From Sphaerisporangium corydalis (lineage in GTDB: Bacteria; Actinomycetota; Actinomycetes; Streptosporangiales; Streptosporangiaceae): a stretch of DNA of 52,202 nucleotides. Position 1 is the first letter of the stretch. The number at the start of each line of letters is the position of its first letter. The translations under genes and the position numbers were made by a program. The stretch spans positions 1 to 52,202 of the forward strand of contig NZ_JANZYP010000072.1 in the NCBI RefSeq assembly GCF_025506355.1, in the 5' to 3' direction. The notes below the pieces were generated by a model, which searched no databases, had not been told where the DNA came from, and saw nothing but the letters and a program-made list of their open reading frames with translations. Positions 8,867 to 16,843 of the stretch are shown here, piece by piece.

Positions 8867-9727
8867 TCAGGTTCCGAGCTCGCCGGGCTTCTTGCCGAAC
8901 CACTTGACGTAGATCTGCTCGTAGGTGCCGTCGGACTTGGCCGCGGTGATCGCGTCGTTGAGCACCTTGGCCAGCGCGTCGTTGCCCATCTTCATGCCGA
9001 CGCCGTACTGCTCGCCGGTGTCCAGGCTGGCGGCCAGCTCGAACTTGTCGGCGATCTCCGGCTTCTTCAGCCAGGTGAGCACGACCGGGATGTCCTGGAC
9101 GATGACGTCCGCCTGGCCCGACTGCAGGCCGAGCAGCTCCTTCGGGGAGTCGGCGAACTCGGTCGGGTTCAGGCCCTTGCCCTTGACGTAGTCCAGGCCG
9201 GTGGTGGAGGCCTGCGCGCCGAGCTTGAGGCCCTTGGCCTTCACGTCGTCGAGCGACTTGACACCGCTGCCCTTCTTGGCGAGCAGCGCCTGCGTCGCGT
9301 CGAAGTAGGGCTCGGAGAACAGCAGGTTCTTCTGACGCTCGGGGGTGATCGTCATGCCCGCCGCCGCCACGTCGCACTTGCCCGCGTTCAGCGCCGCGCC
9401 GCTCTTGATCACCGCGAAGTCGATGTCCACGATGTCCTGCGTCACACCGAGCTTCTTGGCCGCGAGGTCCACGATGTCGACGTCGAAGCCGACGACCTTG
9501 TCACCCTGCTTGAACTGGAAGGGCTCATAGGGCAGGTTCGTGCAGGTCGTGAGCTTGCCAGGGTTGATCAGCTTGATCGCGGAGGCTGAGGTGCCGCCGG
9601 AGGGGGCCGTGCTCGCGCTGGTCTCACTGGAGGTCGATCCGCCCCCACAGGCGGAGAGAAGGCACGCGGCGCTCACGGCGAGCGCCCCGATTGAAGTCAA
9701 ACGACGACGCCTGGACCAAAAGACCAC
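8867..9727 (-). CDS. polar amino-acid ABC transporter, substrate-binding lipoprotein
   Basis: 286 residues. Basic N-terminus, hydrophobic stretch and LSAC lipobox give a lipoprotein with Cys27 as the predicted first residue of the mature form. The rest is a type II periplasmic-binding fold of the SBP_bac_3 family, with family blocks near GFDVDIVDLAAKKLG and MTITPERQKNLLFSEPYFDA. That family takes glutamate, glutamine, cystine or related amino acids; the exact ligand is not readable. GTG start at 9727 behind a strong AGGAGG. First gene of the operon; palindromes at 9767-9788 lie in its promoter region. Confidence 0.93.
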   Translation of the reverse strand: MVFWSRRRRLTSIGALAVSAACLLSACGGGSTSSETSASTAPSGGTSASAIKLINPGKLTTCTNLPYEPFQFKQGDKVVGFDVDIVDLAAKKLGVTQDIVDIDFAVIKSGAALNAGKCDVAAAGMTITPERQKNLLFSEPYFDATQALLAKKGSGVKSLDDVKAKGLKLGAQASTTGLDYVKGKGLNPTEFADSPKELLGLQSGQADVIVQDIPVVLTWLKKPEIADKFELAASLDTGEQYGVGMKMGNDALAKVLNDAITAAKSDGTYEQIYVKWFGKKPGELGT

Positions 9728-9766
9728 AACGTCCTCCTCTTTAGCTGTATGTCGGAGTTAAGCTAA

Positions 9767-9788
9767 GTTACCGTAACCATGGCCATGG
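9767..9788. promoter_or_regulatory. abutting palindromes in the ABC operon promoter region
   Basis: GTTACCGTAAC (9767-9777) is an 11-bp palindrome that abuts CCATGGCCATGG (9777-9788), a 12-bp palindrome, 40-60 bp upstream of the binding-protein start. The position suits an operator. The GTTAC half-site recalls GlnR sites of actinobacteria, but the full GlnR pattern (GTnAC-n6-GAAAC) is not met. Confidence 0.3.
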
Positions 9789-9889
9789 TCCCGCACCAGG
9801 TCACCAGGGGTATTACCGGAAAGAAACGATCGCACAACGGCTCTCACAGCGCGGAGCCCCCGGGCGGGCGGCGCGGCTAGGGTGCGACC

Positions 9890-10438
9890 GTGCGGGCACC
9901 ACGGGCTGTACTGGGTTTCACGGCCTTTCTCACCTTCGTCCTGTCGGGCTGTTCCAGCGGTCCTGACAAGCCTGTCCCCACGCCCTCCCCGACGTACGCG
10001 ATCCCGGCCGAGACGGCGCGTCCCGGCGAGAAGGTGATCACGGCCAAGCCGGTGATCGACGGCCAGATGCGCTTCCGGGTGCTCGGCTTCGTCGGCGGCA
10101 TGCCGTCCATGTTCGGCAGCCACGCCGAGTGGAACGCCAAGGGCCAGTACGTACGGGTGCGCGTCCTCATCGAGAGCACCGACCGCACCAACCAGAAGTT
10201 CGACTCCAAGCAGCAGCTCCTGGTCGCGGCCGACGGGCGGACCTTCCACATCGACGACTTCGCGCAGGCGATCAAGAGGCAGCCGGACGAGATCCCCGTC
10301 GGCAGCTTCGTCCGGATGGAATTCGACCTCTGGTACGACGTGCCGAAGGACGTGAAGGTCACCAAGATCCGGTTCTTCGCCGATCCGCCCCTGGGGGCCA
10401 TCGGCCCGTCCAAGGGCGTCGACGTGGCCCTGAGCTGA
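9890..10438 (+). CDS. DUF4352-like lipoprotein
   Basis: 182 residues. Signal peptide with LSGC lipobox (Cys21) followed by a Pro/Ser/Thr linker and one immunoglobulin-like extracellular domain resembling DUF4352: strands around RFRVLGFVGG, QYVRVRVLIES and RMEFDLWYDVP. Such domains are found on the outer face of the membrane in Gram-positive bacteria; no catalytic residues are seen and the function is unknown. GTG start at 9890, without a clear ribosome site. Divergent from the amino-acid ABC operon across about 160 bp, and ended by a hairpin at 10524-10557. Confidence 0.8.
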   Translation: MRAPRAVLGFTAFLTFVLSGCSSGPDKPVPTPSPTYAIPAETARPGEKVITAKPVIDGQMRFRVLGFVGGMPSMFGSHAEWNAKGQYVRVRVLIESTDRTNQKFDSKQQLLVAADGRTFHIDDFAQAIKRQPDEIPVGSFVRMEFDLWYDVPKDVKVTKIRFFADPPLGAIGPSKGVDVALS

Positions 10439-10523
10439 TCCACCCCGGCTATTCATGCCAAAGAATTGAATTTCCGCATAAATCGGGATATCGGGGCAGG
10501 CCGTACCCCAGCTGAGCTGGCCC

Positions 10524-10557
10524 GACGCGGGCCGGCGGGCCGGACCAGGCCCGCGTC
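10524..10557 (+). terminator. lipoprotein gene terminator hairpin
   Basis: GACGCGGGCC and GGCCCGCGTC form a perfect 10-bp stem with a 14-nt loop, about 85 nt past the lipoprotein stop. No T run. Confidence 0.55.
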
Positions 10558-10778
10558 CCCCGGGAATGCCGGATTTCCCCCCGTAGGCCGGCCCCGGCGG
10601 CCTTGACACGCGCGCGGCGCGCGGGAGTCAGGACGGGCGGGCCGAATGCCGCCGATCACCGGAGAAGGCCCATGCCCGCCGGCGGAGTCGCCAATCGGTT
10701 TGAATCACAACTTTTCGGGACCCGAAGTGATGCGCACTACGCACCGCCCTTTACGAAGTATTGTCGCATCGGCGAAGT

Positions 10779-10806
10779 GGCCCGGCCGGGAGAACCCGGC
10801 CGGGCC
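10779..10806 (-). terminator. liv operon terminator
   Basis: GGCCCGGCCGGG and CCCGGCCGGGCC form a perfect 12-bp stem with an AGAA loop, 19 nt past the livF stop. It ends the branched-chain amino-acid importer operon. Confidence 0.8.
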
Positions 10807-10824
10807 GCTTTCCGCGGGGAAAGC

Positions 10825-11541
10825 TCAGTGGGCGCCGAGCTCTCCCCCGAGGTACGCCTCGCGCACCTGCGGGTCGTTGAGCAGGTCGGCGGCGGGCGCC
10901 GACTTCACCACCTTGCCGGTCTCCAGCACGTACGCCCGGTGGGCGAGCTGGAGGGCCTGCTGGGCGTTCTGCTCGACCAGGAGCACGGTGGTCCCCCGGT
11001 TGTTGATCTCCTTGATGATGGAGAAGATCTGCGCCACCAGCATCGGGGCCAGCCCCATCGACGGCTCGTCGAGCAGCAGCACCTTCGGCTTGCTCATCAG
11101 CGCGCGGCCGATCGCCACCATCTGCTGCTCGCCGCCCGACATCGTGCCGCCGGCCTGGTTCTTGCGCTCGGCGAGCCTCGGGAACAGCTCGAAGACCTCG
11201 TCGAGGTCCTTGGTGAGATCCCCGTTGCGGGTGTACGCGCCCATCAGCAGGTTCTCGGTGACGGTCATGCCGGGGAAGACGCCGCGGCCCTCCGGGGACT
11301 GGCCGATGCCGGCCAGCACCCGCTTGTGCCCGGCCAGCTTGCTGATGTCCTTGCCGTCGAAGGTGACCGACCCCGACGTCAGCGCCCGGAGGCCCGAGAT
11401 GGTCTTCAGCGTCGTGGTCTTGCCCGCGCCGTTGGCGCCGATGAGGGTGACGATCTCACCCTCGTCGACCTCCAGCGAGACGCCCTTGATGGCCTCGATC
11501 TTGCCGTAGTGGACGCGCATGTCCTTGATCTCAAGAAGCAT
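10825..11541 (-). CDS. livF: branched-chain amino-acid ABC transporter, ATP-binding protein LivF
   Basis: 238 residues, the shorter of the two ATPases of the LIV importer. Walker A is GANGAGKTT, the signature is MSGGEQQMVAIGRAL, Walker B is VLLLDEPSMGL, and the switch region reads VLLVEQNA, all typical of LivF. ATG at 11541 overlaps livG by 11 nt. Last gene of the operon, followed by a strong hairpin. Confidence 0.95.
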   Translation of the reverse strand: MLLEIKDMRVHYGKIEAIKGVSLEVDEGEIVTLIGANGAGKTTTLKTISGLRALTSGSVTFDGKDISKLAGHKRVLAGIGQSPEGRGVFPGMTVTENLLMGAYTRNGDLTKDLDEVFELFPRLAERKNQAGGTMSGGEQQMVAIGRALMSKPKVLLLDEPSMGLAPMLVAQIFSIIKEINNRGTTVLLVEQNAQQALQLAHRAYVLETGKVVKSAPAADLLNDPQVREAYLGGELGAH

Positions 11542-12313
11542 CTGCGGGAGCCCCCAAGTACGCCTCGATGACCCTCGGGTCGTTCTGCACCTCGGCCGGC
11601 AGGCCGTCGGCGATCTTCTGCCCGAAGTCCAGCACCGAGATGCGGTCGCTGATGCCCATGACCAGGGCCATGTCGTGCTCGATCAGCAGGACGGTGCGCC
11701 CGGCGTCGCGGATCCTGCGGATCAGGCCCTGCAGGGACTCCTTCTCCGCCGGGTTCATGCCCGCCGCCGGCTCGTCCAGCAGCAGGAGCTTCGGCTTGGT
11801 GGCCAGGGCACGGGCGATCTCCAGCCTGCGCTGGTCGCCGTAGGGGAGGTTCTTGGCCGTCTCCTCGGCGCGGTGCCCGATGCCCACGAAGTCCAGCAGC
11901 TCGAGGGCCAGCGCCTTGCCGTCGCGCTCCTCCTGGCGGTGCCAGGGGAGCCCGAGGGCCGCGCTGAACATGCCCGCGCGGTGGTGGGCGTCGGCCCCCA
12001 CCATGACGTTCTCGATCGCGGACATGTTGTGGAACAGCCGGATGTTCTGGAACGTACGGGCGACGCCCCGCTTGGTGACCTTGAACCGCTTCATGCCGTC
12101 GATGCGGTCGCCGTCGAAGATCACCTGACCCGAGGTCGGGCGGTAGACGCCGGTGACGACATTGAACACCGTCGTCTTGCCGGCCCCGTTCGGCCCGATG
12201 AGCGCGAAGATCTCGCCCTCGTTGATCGTCAGCTCCACCTCGCGCAGCGCGACGACGCCGCCGAACTGCATCTTGACCTTCTGGAGCTGAAGAAGCGGGC
12301 GCGGATCGGTCAT
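11531..12313 (-). CDS. livG: branched-chain amino-acid ABC transporter, ATP-binding protein LivG
   Basis: 260 residues, the second ATPase, partner of LivF. Walker A is GPNGAGKTT (about 38-46); the LivG-type insertion is present (RTFQNIRLFHNMSAIENVMVG), the signature is LPYGDQRRLEIARAL and Walker B is LLLLDEPAAGMNP. The frame stays open far upstream, but the ATG at 12313 is right: it overlaps the livM stop as ATGA and has GGGAG 8 nt before it. Confidence 0.95.
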   Translation of the reverse strand: MTDPRPLLQLQKVKMQFGGVVALREVELTINEGEIFALIGPNGAGKTTVFNVVTGVYRPTSGQVIFDGDRIDGMKRFKVTKRGVARTFQNIRLFHNMSAIENVMVGADAHHRAGMFSAALGLPWHRQEERDGKALALELLDFVGIGHRAEETAKNLPYGDQRRLEIARALATKPKLLLLDEPAAGMNPAEKESLQGLIRRIRDAGRTVLLIEHDMALVMGISDRISVLDFGQKIADGLPAEVQNDPRVIEAYLGAPADAS

Positions 12314-13458
12314 TTCGCTGCTCCCTCGGCTGCGGGCTGGGATTCCGGACCGGGAACCTCCGCGCCCAGACTGCCCATGCCTCCTGTACCCTCCGCCAGC
12401 TCCGCTCTTCGGCGGCGCGAGGGCAGCAGGCCCTCGGGACGGAAGATCATCAGCGCGACCAGCGCGGCGCCGAACACCAGGATGCGGTAGTCCGACAGGC
12501 CGCGGAAGCGCTCCGGCAGCCAGCCGACGAGGAACGCGCCCAGGACGACGCCGGGGATGTTCCCCGAGCCGCCGAGCACGACCGCCGCCAGGATGGTCGC
12601 GGACAGCATGAACAGGAAGTCGTTCGGGTTGATCGAGATCGTCTTGCCGGCCCAGACCACGCCCATGGCCCCGCCGATCGACGCGCCGATCGCGAACGCC
12701 AGGAGCTTGAACTTGAAGGTCGGCACGCCCATGACCTCGGCGGCGTCCTCGTCCTCGCGGATGGCCGCCCACGCGCGGCCGACCCGGCTCTTCTCCCACC
12801 GCTTCACGAAGATGATGATCGCGGTGGCCACCACGACCAGCAGGTAGTAGTAGGGCCGGGGGTCCAGCACTCCGTAGTGGAAGATCTGGACGCCGAAGAC
12901 CTCGACGCCGTCGAAGCTCGGCGGGTGCGGGATGCCGGCGATGCCGCGCGGGCCGCCGATGGCGTCGGTGTTCTCGGCCGTCTGGCGGACGATCTCTCCG
13001 AAGCCGAGGGTGACGATCGCGAGGTAGTCACCGCGCAGGCGCAGCGTCGGCCCGCCCAGCAGCACGCCGGAGGCGGCCGACAGGATGACGCCGACGATCA
13101 GGATCTCCCAGAAGTTCAGGCCGAGCCTGGTCCCGAGCAGCGCCATCGAGTACCCGCCGATGGCGAAGAACGCGACGTACCCGAGGTCGAGCAGGCCGGC
13201 CTGGCCGACGACCACGTTGAGGCCGATCGCGAGGACCACGTACGTCCCGATAGGGAAGAACAGGACGCTCGCCCAGTCGCTGTAGGGCGACATGACCTGG
13301 CCGAGGGAGTCGTTGGGCAGCAGCAGCGCGATCACGAACAGCAGGACGTAGACGGTCCAGCGCTGCCAGGTGGGGGCCTTGGCCCACCGGTCGCGGACGC
13401 CGTCGATGAACGCCCCGAAGGCGTTCCTGCCGTTGGTGATGGTGGAGTTCGTGCTCAT
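12310..13458 (-). CDS. livM: branched-chain amino-acid ABC transporter, permease LivM
   Basis: 382 residues, polytopic, with the LivM signature GDYLAIVTLGFGEIVR and the coupling region FKFKLLAFAIGASIGGAMG. It pairs with LivH to form the channel. A Glu/Gly/Pro-rich C-terminal tail of about 40 residues follows the last helix. ATG at 13458 overlaps the livH stop (ATGA), and its own stop overlaps livG in the same way, so the whole livHMG part is translationally coupled. Confidence 0.95.
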   Translation of the reverse strand: MSTNSTITNGRNAFGAFIDGVRDRWAKAPTWQRWTVYVLLFVIALLLPNDSLGQVMSPYSDWASVLFFPIGTYVVLAIGLNVVVGQAGLLDLGYVAFFAIGGYSMALLGTRLGLNFWEILIVGVILSAASGVLLGGPTLRLRGDYLAIVTLGFGEIVRQTAENTDAIGGPRGIAGIPHPPSFDGVEVFGVQIFHYGVLDPRPYYYLLVVVATAIIIFVKRWEKSRVGRAWAAIREDEDAAEVMGVPTFKFKLLAFAIGASIGGAMGVVWAGKTISINPNDFLFMLSATILAAVVLGGSGNIPGVVLGAFLVGWLPERFRGLSDYRILVFGAALVALMIFRPEGLLPSRRRRAELAEGTGGMGSLGAEVPGPESQPAAEGAAK

Positions 13459-14423
13459 GCGCGTGCCTGCTGGAGGGATTCACCGAGAATGCCGGTGGGA
13501 CGGAACATCAGGACCAGGACGAGAACCGAGAACGCGATGACATCCTTCCATCCCGAGCCGAAGATCGCCGCACCGTAGTTCTCGATCAGTCCGAGGAACA
13601 GGCCGCCGACCAGCGCTCCGCGCAGGTTGCCGATGCCTCCGAGCACCGCGGCCGTGAAGGCCTTGATGCCGAGGAGGAAGCCGATGGAGAACTTCGTGAC
13701 CTCGAACTGCAGCACGAACAGCGCGCCGGCGATGCCCGCCATCAGGCCGCCGATCAGGAAGGTCATGCGCACGATCTTGTCGATGTCCACGCCCATCAGG
13801 ACCGCGGTCTCCGGGTCCTGCGAGGTCGCGCGGATGCCTCGGCCGATCTTCGTCCGGTTCACGAGGAGGTCGAGAAGGATCATCATGCCGATGGCCGCCA
13901 CGAAGATCAGCACCTGGTCGACACGGATCTGGGCGCCGCCGAGCGTGAACAAGGTGTCCTTGTTCATGATGCGGGCGATGCCCATCTGGTTACGGCCCTG
14001 CTGGGGCCGGTTGAAGACGTGGGGGATGATCACCAGGGCGAAGAGCTCCTGGAGGAACAGGGAGGCGCCGATGGCCGAGATGAGCGCGGCCAGGCGTGAG
14101 GCGCCGCGCTTGCGCAGCGGGCGGTAGGCGATGCGCTCCAGCAACATGGCCGACCCCGCGGAGGCGGCGCCCCCGGCGAGGACCATCAGCAGCAGGCCGC
14201 CCACCAGGGCGAAACCCGTCAGCGGCGCGGTGATGCCGAGCGTCATGACGACGAAGGCGGACGCCATGGTGCCGATCATGAAGACCTCGGAGTGCGCGAA
14301 GTTGATCAGTCGCAGCACGCCGTAGACCATGGTGTAGCCGAGGGCGACGAGGCCGTAGATCGAGCCGAGGATGAGGCCGTCGATCGTGTACGGCCAGAAG
14401 GAGCCGAGGAGATTATCGAACAC
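13455..14423 (-). CDS. livH: branched-chain amino-acid ABC transporter, permease LivH
   Basis: 322 residues, polytopic, with the LivH N-terminal pattern DGLILGSIYGLVALGYTMVYGVLRLINFAH (in parts) and the conserved KAFTAAVLGGIGNLRGA loop. GTG start at 14423 with only a weak ribosome site. It lies about 100 bp after livK, with a hairpin at 14465-14494 in the gap, so its expression probably depends on partial read-through from livK. Confidence 0.95.
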   Translation of the reverse strand: MFDNLLGSFWPYTIDGLILGSIYGLVALGYTMVYGVLRLINFAHSEVFMIGTMASAFVVMTLGITAPLTGFALVGGLLLMVLAGGAASAGSAMLLERIAYRPLRKRGASRLAALISAIGASLFLQELFALVIIPHVFNRPQQGRNQMGIARIMNKDTLFTLGGAQIRVDQVLIFVAAIGMMILLDLLVNRTKIGRGIRATSQDPETAVLMGVDIDKIVRMTFLIGGLMAGIAGALFVLQFEVTKFSIGFLLGIKAFTAAVLGGIGNLRGALVGGLFLGLIENYGAAIFGSGWKDVIAFSVLVLVLMFRPTGILGESLQQARA

Positions 14424-14464
14424 GGGGTTTCGCTTTCAGGGAAGCCTTCAGGCGACAACGGGCA

Positions 14465-14494
14465 GGGGCGGGACCGCCGTGGCGTTCCCGCCCC
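14465..14494 (-). terminator. attenuating hairpin between livK and livH
   Basis: GGGGCGGGA and TCCCGCCCC form a perfect 9-bp stem with a 12-nt loop in the 99-bp livK-livH gap. Such a hairpin would let the binding protein be made in excess over the membrane parts, a common arrangement in ABC importers. Confidence 0.6.
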
Positions 14495-14522
14495 CTCATT
14501 ACCTGGCCGTGACTAGCGTGCG

Positions 14523-15716
14523 TCAGCCAAGCTTGGCCGTCGTCGTGTCGCCGAGGAGACCGATCTGGCCACCCTTGATCTGATACATGTAGATCGACTT
14601 CGCCGACGGCTCACCCGTCGGGTCGAACTTGATGTGCTTGGAGATGCCGTCGAAGTCGGACTTGCCGATCGCCTCGTTGATCGCGTCGGGCGTGGTCGCC
14701 CCGCCGCCGATCGCCTTGGTGAACGCCGTCGCGGCGTCGTAGCCCTCGGTCGCGTAGATCAGGGGGTCGGCGCCGAACTTCGCCTTGTAGTCGGCGGCGA
14801 ACTTCTTGACCTTCTCGTCGGTCTCGGCCGGCGTCGGGATGCGGCAGGGGCAGCCGATGAGCGCGTCCTCGGCCTGCGGGGCGCCGGCGCTCTCGATGAT
14901 CCCCTTGTCCAGCGAACCGTCACCGGAGAAGAACTTCGCCTTGGAGCCCTTGTCACGGAGCTGCTTGAGCAGCTTGCCGGCCCCGGCGTAGTAGCCACCG
15001 AAGAAGACCGCGTCCGGCTTGGCCGCCGCGATCTTGTTGACCGTCGAGGAGTAGTCGGTGGCGGCCGGGTCGAGCGCATCGTCGGTGACCGTGGCGCCCT
15101 TGGTCTTGAGCTCGCCGCGGACCGCGTCGCCGATGCCCTTGCCGTACTCGGACTTGTCGTCCACCACGAAGACGTTCTTGGCCGCGGCGGCGCCGGCGAT
15201 GAAGTCGGCGATGGCCGGGCCCTGGACGCCGTCGTTCGGGACGACGCGGTGCCAGAACTTCCAGCCGTTCTTGGCCAGGTCCACGTTGGTGGCCGAAGCG
15301 GAGATGTTGGGGATCTTCGCCTCCTCCAGCAGCGGCACGGCCTGCTTGGACTCACCCGAGAAGGCGGGTCCGACCAGGCCGACGATCTTGTCGTCCTTGA
15401 TGGCCTTCTGGGCCAGGGAGACGGCGGTCGTCGCGTCGGCGCGGCTGTCGTAGGTGATCAGTTCAAGCTTCACCTTGGGGTTGGTGGCGTTGTACTCGTC
15501 GATCGCGAGCTGAGCGCCGTTCTTGGGCGGGATGACGATGCCGGAGTTCTCACCCGACAGGTCTCCCATGAAGCCAATCTTCAGCGTGGTCGGGGCGGCG
15601 GAGTCGCCACCACCCGACGTCGACCCCGAGTCACTGCCGCCACACGCGGCGAGACCAACGGTAAGTGCCACACCGACGGCGAGCACGCCCCCGAGGCGAG
15701 CAATCTTGGGCCGCAA
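14523..15716 (-). CDS. livK: branched-chain amino-acid ABC transporter, substrate-binding lipoprotein
   Basis: 397 residues. Signal peptide with LAAC lipobox (Cys25), Ser/Gly-rich linker, then a type I periplasmic-binding (Leu/Ile/Val-binding) fold; family blocks such as GLVGPAFSGES, KNVFVVDDKSEYGKG and PDAVFFGGYYAGAG are present. TTG start at 15716 with GGAAGG upstream. It is the first gene of livKHMGF. Its leader holds two small hairpins (15736-15751 and 15767-15790). Confidence 0.94.
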   Translation of the reverse strand: MRPKIARLGGVLAVGVALTVGLAACGGSDSGSTSGGGDSAAPTTLKIGFMGDLSGENSGIVIPPKNGAQLAIDEYNATNPKVKLELITYDSRADATTAVSLAQKAIKDDKIVGLVGPAFSGESKQAVPLLEEAKIPNISASATNVDLAKNGWKFWHRVVPNDGVQGPAIADFIAGAAAAKNVFVVDDKSEYGKGIGDAVRGELKTKGATVTDDALDPAATDYSSTVNKIAAAKPDAVFFGGYYAGAGKLLKQLRDKGSKAKFFSGDGSLDKGIIESAGAPQAEDALIGCPCRIPTPAETDEKVKKFAADYKAKFGADPLIYATEGYDAATAFTKAIGGGATTPDAINEAIGKSDFDGISKHIKFDPTGEPSAKSIYMYQIKGGQIGLLGDTTTAKLG

Positions 15717-16079
15717 GGTTGCCTTCCTTTCACCTGATCCCCTTTGGGATCGGGTACACAGAGCCCACCCCTGGCGTTCTGGCCAGGGGTCGTTGACGGC
15801 ATTACATCCAGCTCAAGTCACAGGTCGGTACAGAGGGACATCACGTTACCGCTTCGTTATCACACCGGTCCTCATCGGCTACCGGCGCGAAAAGTAAAGG
15901 TCACATCGACGGCGAAGGTTTTACAAAGATCGCTAGCGTGTCCATGGAGATCGGCCGCGACGGGCACGGAAGGTGACCTTGACCCGTCGGGAGGGGCGAA
16001 CCTTGACAGATCCGGTCGGCACGCCCGCCCCGGCACCGCAGGGGCCGTGACCGGCCCGCTCGCCCAGGTTCCGCGAGGC
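15717..16079. other. 363-bp intergenic region with livK leader
   Basis: No supported coding frame. It carries two leader hairpins of livK: GATCCC/GGGATC (15736-15751) and ACCCCTGGC/GCCAGGGGT (15767-15790). Farther up is an AT-richer stretch (15840-15945), probably the livK promoter, containing GTTACCGCTTCGTTAT (15845-15860) and the palindrome CGCTAGCG (15931-15938). I cannot assign a -35/-10 pair with confidence. The part next to pdtaR has only a weak 5-bp hairpin (16042-16057). Confidence 0.5.
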
Positions 16080-16670
16080 CTATGACTCCTCCGGGGGCCG
16101 CGCCTCGCTGACGACGGCCTGGGCGACCTGACGCATGCTCATCCGGCGGTCCATCGACGCCTTCTGGATCCAGCGGAACGCCTGCGGCTCGGTCCAGCCG
16201 TGCTCGGCCATCAGCAGGCCCTTGGCCCGCTCCACGAGCTTGCGGGTCTCCAAGCGCTCACTGAGCGTGGTGACCTCCCGCTCCAGCGCGGCGACCTCCT
16301 CGTGGCGGCTCACCGCCATCTCGATCGCCGGGACCAGGTCGGACTTGGTGAACGGCTTGACCAGGTAAGCCATGGCGCCGGCGTCCCTGGCCCGCTCCAC
16401 GAGGTCGCGCTGGGAGAACGCCGTCAGGATCAGGCACGGGGCGACCCGCTCGGACACGATGCGCTCGGCGGCCGAAATGCCGTCCAGGATCGGCATCTTC
16501 ACGTCGAGGATGACCAGATCGGGGCGGTGCTCCAGGGCCAGTTTGATCGCCGTCTCCCCGTCGCCGGCCTCGCCGACCACGGCGTATCCCTCCTCTTCCA
16601 GCATCTCCTTGAGGTCGAGACGGATCAGTGCCTCATCTTCCGCGATCACTACTCGTCGCTGCGTACTCAC
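16080..16670 (-). CDS. pdtaR: ANTAR-domain response regulator (PdtaR-like)
   Basis: 196 residues. N-terminal receiver domain (acidic pair in IAEDEALIRLD, phosphoacceptor Asp in LVILDVKMPILDG, switch Thr in LTAF, Lys in YLVKPF), then a short coiled-coil and a C-terminal ANTAR RNA-binding domain (about 125-185, with RKLVERAKGLLMAEHGWTE). ANTAR proteins bind two-hairpin RNAs and prevent transcription termination; PdtaR partners the PdtaS histidine kinase, which is not in this window. The frame is open upstream into the tRNA, so the GTG at 16670 (MSTQRRVVIAEDE) is taken as start; no ribosome site is visible and leaderless translation is likely. The location beside pyk is typical of actinobacteria. 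Confidence 0.92.
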   Translation of the reverse strand: MSTQRRVVIAEDEALIRLDLKEMLEEEGYAVVGEAGDGETAIKLALEHRPDLVILDVKMPILDGISAAERIVSERVAPCLILTAFSQRDLVERARDAGAMAYLVKPFTKSDLVPAIEMAVSRHEEVAALEREVTTLSERLETRKLVERAKGLLMAEHGWTEPQAFRWIQKASMDRRMSMRQVAQAVVSEARPPEES

Positions 16671-16720
16671 GACCAAGAGAGTACCGATGTCCGCTAGATT
16701 AGGGACACGAGCACCACGGC

Positions 16721-16793
16721 GCCCCGATAGACCAACGGCAGAGTCGATGGCCTCAAAATCCATTCAGTGTGGGTTCGAATCCCACTCGGGGCA
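16721..16793 (+). tRNA. tRNA with CAA anticodon (Leu), class I shape
   Basis: 73-nt cloverleaf: 7-bp acceptor stem GCCCCGA/TCGGGGC, 3-bp D stem, anticodon stem 16747-16751/16759-16763 with a C-U mismatch at 31-39, anticodon CAA at 16754-16756, T stem GTGGG/CCCAC with loop TTCGAAT, and A73. CCA is not encoded. The CAA anticodon reads the leucine codon TTG, but the variable region is only 5 nt, while bacterial leucine tRNAs normally have a long variable arm. It is divergent from pdtaR; TAGATT at 16695-16700 could be its -10 and is nearly symmetric, so it could also serve pdtaR as TAATCT. Confidence 0.85.
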
Positions 16794-16807
16794 CTTGCAC
16801 GGGCGAG

Positions 16808-16836
16808 ACCGCGTGGCCGGGCCGCGCGGTTTTTTT
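16808..16836 (+). terminator. tRNA terminator
   Basis: ACCGCG/CGCGGT stem extended by a G-U pair and two G-C pairs, followed at once by seven T residues (16830-16836): a classical intrinsic terminator, 15 nt after the tRNA. Confidence 0.85.
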
Positions 16837-16843
16837 CGCGCCC

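Larger units (their letters stand above)
10439..10824. other. 386-bp intergenic region between convergent genes
   Basis: No coding signal. It holds the lipoprotein terminator (10524-10557) and the liv operon terminator (10779-10806). The stretch between them is AT-richer at 10690-10770 (for example TTTGAATCACAAC and TTTACGAAGTATTG) but has no promoter I can defend. Confidence 0.6.

Noticed and set aside
12314-12799. Long N-terminal extension in the livG frame
   Set aside because: It lies inside livM in another frame; the ATGA overlap at 12310-12313 sets the true livG start.
16721-16836. Integration of a mobile element at the tRNA gene
   Set aside because: No integrase gene and no repeated tRNA 3' end within the window; the tRNA has its own terminator and normal neighbours.
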